Shown in pieces: positions 7,676 to 13,372 of a stretch of DNA of 26,005 nt; position 1 is the first letter of the stretch, and the number at the start of each line of letters is the position of its first letter. Origin of the DNA: Bacillota bacterium. GTDB lineage: Bacteria; Bacillota; Clostridia; Oscillospirales; Ruminococcaceae. The notes beneath the pieces are model-generated. The model had not been told where the DNA came from. It worked only from the letters and a program-made list of their open reading frames with translations, and ran no database searches. The position numbers were made by a program, and so were the translations under genes. The stretch is taken from positions 1-26,005 of the forward strand of contig JAEZQD010000022.1 of assembly GCA_023413185.1 (NCBI GenBank), read 5' to 3'.

Positions 7676-7732
7676 GAAACCGTTTCAAACCGCACGAAAA
7701 ACCGTGCGGCGCCCACAAATGTGGGCGGTTTG
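7676..7732. repeat. Hairpin plus three-way-junction palindromic structure
   Basis: Three dyads are packed together. GAAAC/GTTTC has a 1-nt loop (7676-7686). CGCACG/CGTGCG lies at 7691-7696 and 7703-7708. CGCCCAC/GTGGGCG lies at 7710-7716 and 7721-7727. The last two are enclosed by CAAAC (7686-7690) and GTTTG (7728-7732), which would form a three-way junction with almost no unpaired bases. CCACAAA (7713-7719) can alternatively pair with TTTGTGG (7729-7735). It is non-coding and lies between convergent genes. Function unknown; it could be a repeat element, an RNA fold or a reverse terminator. Confidence 0.6.
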
Positions 7733-7739
7733 TGGAGTC

Positions 7740-7822
7740 TATAGTCAATAAACACGCCATCCGGCGTGCGGCAGGTACCTGCCGCTTGAAAACAGGGACT
7801 GTTTTCAAGTTTATTGACTATA
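7740..7822. repeat. Nested inverted-repeat element, possible MITE or structured RNA
   Basis: Perfect 14-bp terminal inverted repeats, TATAGTCAATAAAC (7740-7753) and its complement (7809-7822), enclose three directly abutting hairpins. They are ACGCC/GGCGT (7754-7767), an 18-bp perfect palindrome GCGGCAGG-TA-CCTGCCGC (7768-7785), and TTGAAAACAG/CTGTTTTCAA with loop GGA (7786-7808). The fold is a four-way junction with essentially no unpaired base at the joint. It ends 6 nt before the stop of the kinase gene. The TA at both outer ends would fit an insertion duplicating TA, as IS630/mariner-type MITEs do, but that is inference. No copy elsewhere in the window was noticed. Confidence 0.7.
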
Positions 7823-7828
7823 CTATGC

Positions 7829-8752
7829 TTAATCGGTCAGCTTGTTTACGGTTATCCTGTCCGCCAGCTCCAGTACCGCTTGCTGCTCTGCCAGCCACGG
7901 GCTGTAGGCGGTTGCGCTGCCCGCCGCCATGGCAAGGGCAAACGCGGTTTGCACATCGCCGCCCCGCACAAGCGACGCAAGGAAGCCCGCCACCATCGAA
8001 TCCCCCGCGCCCACGGTGCACTGTACCGTCCCCTTTGGCGGGTAAGCCTGATACACCCCGCCATCCTCCGCGACGAGTATCGCACCCTCGCCGCCCAAGG
8101 AAACCAGCACATGGCGTGCGCCCCGCTCCTGCAACAGGCGCGCATGGGCAACAACCTGCTCTGCTGTCGCTATCTCGCAGCCGAACAGCTCACAAAGCTC
8201 CGCACGGTTTGGCTTGATGAGCAACGGACGGTGGCAGAGCGACGCAAGCAGCCGCTCGCCGGTGGTATCCACCGCAAGGCGTGCCCCACGGGCAGCGCAG
8301 TAGGATAGTATCTGCTCGTAGGCGTCGGCGGGTGCGGTTTGGGGCACGCTGCCCGAGAGCACCACCACATCGCCCGACCCCACGCCGCCAAGGCGCAGCA
8401 GCACGGCACTTAGCTCCTCCTGCGTTATGACGGGACCGCAGCCGTTGATCTCGGTTTCGCTGCCCGCCAAAATCTTTACGCTCAGGCGCGAGATGCCCTG
8501 CAGCGCGGTGACAAAATCGTGGGGGCAGCCACAGCCGCCAAGCAGGCGGGTAATCTGCTCGCCCGTAAAGCCCGCGGTCACCCCAAGCGCGACGGTGGGC
8601 AGCATAAGCCTTGCAAGCATCACCGACACGTTAATGCCCTTGCCGCCGGGATAGATCGCCTCCTGTGCGGCGCGGTTTACCTCGCCCACCCGAAGCGTCT
8701 TAAGCCCCACCACATAGTCCAGCGAGGGATTGAGCGTAATGGTATAGATCAT
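7829..8752 (-). CDS. PfkB-family sugar kinase, probable 1-phosphofructokinase
   Basis: A cytoplasmic ribokinase/PfkB-fold kinase of 307 residues that most likely phosphorylates fructose-1-phosphate (or tagatose-6-phosphate) with ATP. Family features in order: TLNPSLDYVV at the N-terminus, GEVNR, the sugar-binding PGGKGINVS, AGFTGEQI, the ETEINGCGP segment typical of the 1-phosphofructokinase branch, and the C-terminal TVGAGDSMVAGF signature with the catalytic Asp and anion hole. ATG 8752 was preferred over an upstream in-frame start because GGGGTG lies 5 nt before it and the MIYTITLNPS start is conserved. No fructose PTS or DeoR regulator gene is adjacent, so the exact sugar is unproven. I found no clear promoter upstream. 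Confidence 0.85.
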   Translation of the reverse strand: MIYTITLNPSLDYVVGLKTLRVGEVNRAAQEAIYPGGKGINVSVMLARLMLPTVALGVTAGFTGEQITRLLGGCGCPHDFVTALQGISRLSVKILAGSETEINGCGPVITQEELSAVLLRLGGVGSGDVVVLSGSVPQTAPADAYEQILSYCAARGARLAVDTTGERLLASLCHRPLLIKPNRAELCELFGCEIATAEQVVAHARLLQERGARHVLVSLGGEGAILVAEDGGVYQAYPPKGTVQCTVGAGDSMVAGFLASLVRGGDVQTAFALAMAAGSATAYSPWLAEQQAVLELADRITVNKLTD

Positions 8753-8817
8753 CTTTGCACCCCTACCCTTTCGATATTGATTGACCAAGGTGTTGCACCG
8801 AACCTGCGCCGCAACCC

Positions 8818-8831
8818 GTTAAATTTTTAAC
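8818..8831. promoter_or_regulatory. AT-rich dyad upstream of the sugar kinase gene
   Basis: GTTAAATTTTTAAC is an inverted repeat with 6-bp arms and a 2-nt centre, 66 nt upstream of the kinase start. It lies in the divergent region between the kinase and the membrane protein gene. It could be an operator or chance in AT-rich DNA. A second dyad, TTTTGGG/CCCAAAA (8876-8900), lies further upstream. Confidence 0.25.
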
Positions 8832-8917
8832 AATTGATGGCACATCTCACCTTTTGTTTATTCCAACATATCATATTTTGGGGGTAAAATCCACCCAAAA
8901 ATACGCAGTTATGCAAT

Positions 8918-8945
8918 TTGATATATTTGTTATTAATGATATAAT
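8918..8945 (+). promoter_or_regulatory. Promoter of the PF06541 membrane protein gene
   Basis: TTGATA (8918-8923), 16-nt spacer, perfect TATAAT (8940-8945). Transcription would start near 8952, about 85 nt before the ATG. Confidence 0.65.
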
Positions 8946-9036
8946 ATAGTTAAATTTAATTATTCTCTAATTATATGAAGTAATATGACGGATGCACTCG
9001 TTTTATAGTTAGTTGATTTACCGGAGGTGATAGCCA

Positions 9037-9771
9037 ATGCAGATGCAAACCGAGATTTGTCTGCCCGCCAAGACGGCGGATGCATCGCAAAAGGTGCGGC
9101 AGGAAAGCCACGTGTTTGCCAAAGGGCTGTGCAAGGAAAAGCTGTTTTGGATCTTTTTCATCGGCTGCTTTGTGGGCGTGGTGCTTGAAACGACGCTCTG
9201 CCTTATCAACAACCATGCGCTGCAAAGCCGCGTGGGGGTTTTGTACGGTCCGTTTAACCCCGTTTACGGTGTTGGTGCCGTGCTCATGACAGTGGCCTTA
9301 TACCGTATAGCCGAAAAGGGCGACGGTGTTGTTTTTGTGGGCAGCGCACTGGTGGGCGGCGTGTTTGAATATGTGGTAAGCTACATGCAAGAGCGTCTGT
9401 TCGGCACCGTATCGTGGGATTACAGCCACATGCTGCTGAATATTCACGGGCGCACCAACCTGCTGTATATGCTGTTTTGGGGGATGCTCGGCGTTGTGTG
9501 GATGAGATGCTTCTTCCCCGCCCTGTCGTCGCTCATAGAGCGTATTCCAATGAAATGGGGGCAGCCGCTTACCGTTGTTCTTGCAGTTTTTATGCTCGCA
9601 AATATTACCCTATCCGCCCTTGCGGTGGAGCGTCAGGCAAACCGCCGCAGCGGTATACCCCCTGCAAACCTCATCCAACAGCTGCTTGACGAGCAGTACC
9701 CCGACGACTACCTTGCCGAGGTATTCCCGAGCATGTCGGTGGTTGGTGGCAGCCAAAGCACAACCGACTAA
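9037..9771 (+). CDS. PF06541 family membrane protein (putative ABC transporter type IV)
   Basis: An integral membrane protein of 244 residues. About 30 hydrophilic residues precede a series of roughly five hydrophobic helices: FWIFFIGCFVGVVLET, the VGAVLMTVALY region, VGSALVGGVFEYVV, LLYMLFWGMLGVVW and LTVVLAVFMLANITL. The diagnostic stretch SRVGVLYGPFNPVYGVGA matches the core motif of PF06541, a Firmicutes family named only as putative ABC-transporter type IV; its function is not established. The tail after the last helix is hydrophilic. ATG 9037 has GGAGGTGA (9023-9030) upstream. It has its own promoter. No ATPase gene is adjacent, which argues against reading it as a complete ABC transporter. 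Confidence 0.85.
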   Translation: MQMQTEICLPAKTADASQKVRQESHVFAKGLCKEKLFWIFFIGCFVGVVLETTLCLINNHALQSRVGVLYGPFNPVYGVGAVLMTVALYRIAEKGDGVVFVGSALVGGVFEYVVSYMQERLFGTVSWDYSHMLLNIHGRTNLLYMLFWGMLGVVWMRCFFPALSSLIERIPMKWGQPLTVVLAVFMLANITLSALAVERQANRRSGIPPANLIQQLLDEQYPDDYLAEVFPSMSVVGGSQSTTD

Positions 9772-9825
9772 CTGAGCAAACGAGATACATACAAACGATA
9801 GCAGGCAGTTCACACAAAGAATTGC

Positions 9826-9854
9826 TTGTTATTTTTTTGCACCCGACGTATAAT
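9826..9854 (+). promoter_or_regulatory. Sigma-A promoter of the nuclease-helicase gene
   Basis: TTGTTA (9826-9831), 17-nt spacer, perfect TATAAT (9849-9854). It is followed after 5 nt by a LexA-like dyad. Confidence 0.7.
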
Positions 9855-9859
9855 AAAAT

Positions 9860-9873
9860 CGAATATATGTTTG
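9860..9873 (+). promoter_or_regulatory. LexA-like operator at the nuclease-helicase promoter
   Basis: CGAATATATGTTTG compares with the Gram-positive SOS box CGAAC-N4-GTTYG/C. One half-site is CGAAT and the other, read in reverse, is CAAAC, each one base off CGAAC. It lies over the predicted transcription start, where a repressor would block initiation. A DinG/XPD-type helicase is a plausible SOS gene. Confidence 0.45.
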
Positions 9874-9889
9874 CGGAAGTGTGGGACGG

Positions 9890-12259
9890 ATGGAGCAGCA
9901 AAACAAGCGCGAAATAAAAATATCGGTGCGCACGCTGGTGGAGTTTTTGATGCGCTCCGGCAACCTGGATAACCGCTTTACCGGACGTGACCGTCTGGCG
10001 GATGGCGCGCGCCTGCACCGCAAGCTGCAAAAGGCATACGGAGAAAACGACCGTGCCGAGGTGCGCTTTCGCCGCAGCGCCGAGTTTGACGAGCTGACCT
10101 TTACCGTCATCGGGCGCGCGGACGGCGTGCTGGACAAGGACGGCAGGGTGACCATCGACGAGATAAAAACCACCACCCTGCCGCTTGATGAGCTGGAGCA
10201 AGACCAAAGCGCCGTGCACTGGGCGCAGGCAGAGTGCTACGCGTTTATGCTGGCAGAGCAGGAGGGCTTGCCCGAGGTTGATGTGCAGCTTACCTATGTG
10301 CACGCCGACACGGAGGAGATACGCATCCTCACCCGTTGCTTTTCATTCCCTGCGCTCCGCGAATTTTTTGAGGGGCTTGTGCACAGCTACCTTGACTGGG
10401 CGCGCATGACCGCCTCCTGGGGCGAGCTGCGGGACGAATCGATTCGTGCGCTCGAGTTTCCGTTTGCACGGTACCGTGCGGGGCAACGCGCGCTTACGGC
10501 AAAGACCTACCACGCACTGCGTGACGGAACGCGGCTGTTTGCACAGGCACCCACCGGCATCGGCAAGACGATGTCCACCCTGTTCCCCGCCATCAAGGCG
10601 ATGGGGGAAGGGATGTGTGAAAAGCTGTTTTACTTAACAGCCAAAACCATCACCCGCGCCGTGGCAAGGGAGGCGCTCTGCCGCCTGCGCGACAGCGGTC
10701 TGCGCCTGAAAAGCGTCACGCTCACCGCAAAGGAGAAGATCTGCTTCTTAGACACCCCCTCCTGCACCCCCGAGGGCTGCCCATACGCCAAGGGACATTT
10801 TAACCGTGTTAACGCCGCCCTGCACGAACTGATTAGTAACAACGACGACATCACGCGCGAAACGGTGGAGCGGTACGCAAAAGCACACACCGTCTGCCCG
10901 TTTGAGCTTTCGCTCGACGCCACGCTGTGGGCGGACGTCGTTATCTGCGACTACAACTATGCCTTTGACCCGCGGGTGTACCTCAAGCGGTTCTTTGCGC
11001 AGGAGGACGCGTCGTGTGAATGCGTGTTTTTGGTGGACGAGGCGCACAACCTGGTAGACCGCGCCCGGGAGATGTTCTCCGCCGAGCTGTCGCGCAGGCA
11101 GTTTACCGGTATAAAGCGCGCGCTGGGCAAAACCGCGCCCCGTCTTTGCAAACGCCTTACCGCCGCTATCAAGGCGTTTGCCGCCCTGGCCGAGGAGTGC
11201 GCCGACGATAGCAATACAGCGGTGCGGCAGGAGCTTTGCGAGGAGCTGTACTGCTCGAGCGAGCACGCCGCAAACGAGCTGGAACGCTGGCTCAAAGAGC
11301 ACGGCAAGGAGGACGACCGCTACGACGACATCCTTCAGCTGTATTTTGACTGCCTTACGTTTGCCCGCACCGCCGAGCTGTTTGACAGCCGTTATGTCAC
11401 GCTCATTGATACAAACAACCATGACGTGCGGGTAAAGCTGCTGTGTGTAGACCCCAGCGCACTGCTAAACAGGGCGTTGTCGCGGGCACGCGGCGCGGTT
11501 TTATTCTCCGCCACGCTGACCCCGCTCGATTATTATAAAGAGATACTCGGCGGACGCGAGCAGGATGAGACGCTTCGGCTGCCCTCCCCGTTTGATCCCG
11601 ACCGGCTGCGTCTTTTGTTGTGCAGCACCGTGTCTACCGCCTATCGCGACCGCGAGGGCAGTTACGGTCAGGTTGCGGCAGTCATTGCCGCAACGGTACA
11701 GGGGCGCACCGGCAACTATATGGTGTACTTTCCGTCTTACGGATATCTGGAGCAGGTGTACCGCTTGTTTGCTTCCCTTTACCCCCACATCCCCACCCTT
11801 GTGCAGCGTCAGGGCATGACCGAACCGGAGCGCGAGGCGTTCCTCGCCCGATTCGAGGCGCAGTCCGACCAAACACTGGTGGGCTTTGCGGTGATGGGTG
11901 GCGCGTTCAGCGAAGGGGTAGATCTGCAGGGCGAGCGGCTAATAGGCACCGTGATTGTCGGGGTGGGGCTTGCGCAGTTAAACCCCGAGCAGGATATTGT
12001 ACGCGACTACTTTGCCCGTGAAAACGGCATGGGCTTTGAGTACGCGTATATGTACCCCGGCATGAACAAGGTGTTGCAGGCGGCGGGCAGGGTCATCCGC
12101 GGTGAGGACGACCGCGGCGTGGTGGTGCTGATAGACCGTCGATTTGCCAGACGCGACTACCTTGCGCTGTTCCCCACCCACTGGCACGGCTGTCTTAACG
12201 CAAAATCCACGGGGCAGATTGCACAGTCACTCAAAGAGTTTTGGCAGAGCGGCGGGTAA
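9890..12259 (+). CDS. RecB-like nuclease fused to XPD/DinG-type Fe-S DNA helicase
   Basis: A predicted ATP-dependent DNA repair enzyme of 789 residues. The N-terminal part (about 1-165) fits a PD-(D/E)XK nuclease of the RecB/AddB/Cas4 type: H43 in GARLH, D78 in GRADG, E91-x-K93 in DEIK, and Q113-x3-Y117. The rest is a superfamily 2 helicase of the XPD/DinG group, with Walker A APTGIGKT (K226), VDEAH (D383-H386) and motif VI QAAGRVIRG (about 730-738). Four cysteines, C285, C292, C297 and C336, lie between motifs I and II, where XPD-type enzymes hold a 4Fe-4S cluster. ATG 9890 is preferred to GTG 9881 because GGAAG lies 10 nt upstream. It has its own promoter with a LexA-like site. Confidence 0.93.
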   Translation: MEQQNKREIKISVRTLVEFLMRSGNLDNRFTGRDRLADGARLHRKLQKAYGENDRAEVRFRRSAEFDELTFTVIGRADGVLDKDGRVTIDEIKTTTLPLDELEQDQSAVHWAQAECYAFMLAEQEGLPEVDVQLTYVHADTEEIRILTRCFSFPALREFFEGLVHSYLDWARMTASWGELRDESIRALEFPFARYRAGQRALTAKTYHALRDGTRLFAQAPTGIGKTMSTLFPAIKAMGEGMCEKLFYLTAKTITRAVAREALCRLRDSGLRLKSVTLTAKEKICFLDTPSCTPEGCPYAKGHFNRVNAALHELISNNDDITRETVERYAKAHTVCPFELSLDATLWADVVICDYNYAFDPRVYLKRFFAQEDASCECVFLVDEAHNLVDRAREMFSAELSRRQFTGIKRALGKTAPRLCKRLTAAIKAFAALAEECADDSNTAVRQELCEELYCSSEHAANELERWLKEHGKEDDRYDDILQLYFDCLTFARTAELFDSRYVTLIDTNNHDVRVKLLCVDPSALLNRALSRARGAVLFSATLTPLDYYKEILGGREQDETLRLPSPFDPDRLRLLLCSTVSTAYRDREGSYGQVAAVIAATVQGRTGNYMVYFPSYGYLEQVYRLFASLYPHIPTLVQRQGMTEPEREAFLARFEAQSDQTLVGFAVMGGAFSEGVDLQGERLIGTVIVGVGLAQLNPEQDIVRDYFARENGMGFEYAYMYPGMNKVLQAAGRVIRGEDDRGVVVLIDRRFARRDYLALFPTHWHGCLNAKSTGQIAQSLKEFWQSGG

Positions 12260-12625
12260 ACCAAGGCTTGCCTTTTGCCTTTTTTAGTTTATGAAGCAAG
12301 CGGATATGTGTCAGACCCTTAGCTTTGCAAAAAAACATGAACCGGAGCACCCACAAAGGCAGGTGCTCCGGTTATATTGCTTTATAAGGCGTGTCGTACT
12401 TCTACTATGCTTATGCTACACGGATGTTGATGCAAAATCAGCAGATTGGTCCGCGGCAGCATCGCCAGGAATCTCCCGTCCATGCCCAGCCACAACGCCA
12501 GCGTCGGCAGCAATTTCTACACCCCATTAGGTACACCTACTTTCTATGAGTTATGTACCCTGTGTGCAAAGCCGCTGCCATACATCATATTCAAGTTAAA
12601 GCCCCGCAGTTCCTCCTGTTTTATT
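12260..12625. other. Non-coding gap between convergent helicase and nitroreductase genes
   Basis: A weak AAGGC/GCCTT hairpin followed by T residues lies at 12263-12285, just past the helicase stop, and may end that transcript. A strong 12-bp stem lies at 12340-12373. The remaining stretch (about 12374-12625) has only short frames. On the minus strand an AGGAGG-like motif just past the nitroreductase stop precedes a very short frame (MMYGSGFAHRVHNS), which I cannot support as a gene. Confidence 0.4.
12329..12373 (-). terminator. Probable terminator hairpin, minus strand
   Basis: AACCGGAGCACC (12340-12351) and its exact complement (12362-12373) form a 12-bp stem with a 10-nt loop. On the minus strand CATG and then seven T (12335..12329) follow, so it would best end the nitroreductase transcript, although it lies about 250 nt past that gene. 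On the plus strand there is no T-run. Confidence 0.45.
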
Positions 12626-13252
12626 TTACCACCTGTTCTGATGAATCTTTTGCTGTGCGCTATATTCAAACTGCTTATACTGCGCCGCGTTCGGCGCGGG
12701 GTAGCCCAGCGCCAAAAAGCAGGGCATCATATAGTCCTGGGGTATTCCCAGTGTTTCGCGCAGCAGCCTCTGCTCCTTCTCAAACGGGATTCTCGTTACC
12801 CCGAATATCCCCTCCGACGCCGCCGCGATGAGGATGTTCTCAATGCAGCACCACACCGACGCAAAGGCATTTAAGTCGCTCAGCGAACCGGGCTTTAACA
12901 GCGGGGTCACCTGCCGAAATAAGGGCAGAATCAGGCGCGGGGCGCCAAGCAGCATTGCGTATTGCTTGGGTATGGCGTCTAGGTACATCGCCCGCTGGGT
13001 TTCGTCGTGAAGCCCCCAGCCCTCCAGAATACGCTCCACCTGCTTTGGGGTAAAGGTCTTTGGAATCGGCTTTATCACCTGCAGGCGCACCGTCGGGTCG
13101 TCTAAGACGATAAACTCCCAGCTGCGCATGTGGTCGTTGCTCGGCGCACAAAGCCCAGCGGATAAGATTCGCTCTAAAACCTCGCTCTCAATCCGTCGTT
13201 GGTCAAACTCGCGCACGGTTGTGCGGCTGTGTATCGCCTCATATACGTCCAT
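12626..13252 (-). CDS. Nitroreductase family protein
   Basis: An FMN-dependent oxidoreductase-like protein (PF00881) of 208 residues, expected in the cytoplasm as a dimer using NAD(P)H. The N-terminal SRTTVREF contains the Arg residues that hold the FMN phosphate. APSNDHMRSWEF corresponds to the family's APSGxNxQPWxF segment. The C-terminal LALGYPAPNAAQ matches the usual GYP ending motif. The substrate is unknown; members reduce nitro compounds, quinones or flavins. ATG 13252 has AGGAGG 8 nt upstream. A strong promoter with an overlapping LexA-like site precedes it, which would be unusual control for this family. It is monocistronic as far as can be seen. Confidence 0.9.
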   Translation of the reverse strand: MDVYEAIHSRTTVREFDQRRIESEVLERILSAGLCAPSNDHMRSWEFIVLDDPTVRLQVIKPIPKTFTPKQVERILEGWGLHDETQRAMYLDAIPKQYAMLLGAPRLILPLFRQVTPLLKPGSLSDLNAFASVWCCIENILIAAASEGIFGVTRIPFEKEQRLLRETLGIPQDYMMPCFLALGYPAPNAAQYKQFEYSAQQKIHQNRW

Positions 13253-13282
13253 ACTGTAATCCTCCTACGCTGTAGAGTAATA

Positions 13283-13296
13283 AGAACATCTGTTCG
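13283..13296 (-). promoter_or_regulatory. LexA-like operator at the nitroreductase promoter
   Basis: On the minus strand CGAACAGATGTTCT matches the Bacillus/Clostridium LexA box CGAAC-N4-GTTY at all fixed positions except the last outer base. It begins 1 nt after the -10 box, over the predicted start of transcription. The arms GAACA/TGTTC are perfectly inverted. Confidence 0.55.
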
Positions 13297-13297
13297 T

Positions 13298-13326
13298 ATT
13301 GTATCTCACCCAGCAAATAATGTCAA
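13298..13326 (-). promoter_or_regulatory. Sigma-A promoter of the nitroreductase gene
   Basis: TTGACA (13326..13321), 17-nt spacer, TACAAT (13303..13298) on the minus strand. It lies between the terminator of the upstream alpha-galactosidase gene and the nitroreductase start. Confidence 0.8.
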
Positions 13327-13330
13327 CCAC

Positions 13331-13369
13331 AAAAAAATCAGGGGAGGCGTTTTTTGCCCTCCCCCGATT
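13331..13369 (-). terminator. Rho-independent terminator after the alpha-galactosidase gene
   Basis: On the minus strand 13369-13358 pairs with 13347-13336 in a 12-bp stem with one G-T pair, followed by a run of seven T (13337..13331). It starts 4 nt past the stop codon. Confidence 0.9.
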
Positions 13370-13372
13370 CTT

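Noticed and set aside
7636..8308. Plus-strand frames over the palindromic element and the sugar kinase
   Set aside because: They run through stem-loop sequence and antisense of a clear PfkB gene; the composition is typical of shadow frames.
12446..12874. Plus-strand frame of 142 codons overlapping the nitroreductase
   Set aside because: It overlaps the conserved nitroreductase in antisense and shows no ribosome binding site or recognisable domain.
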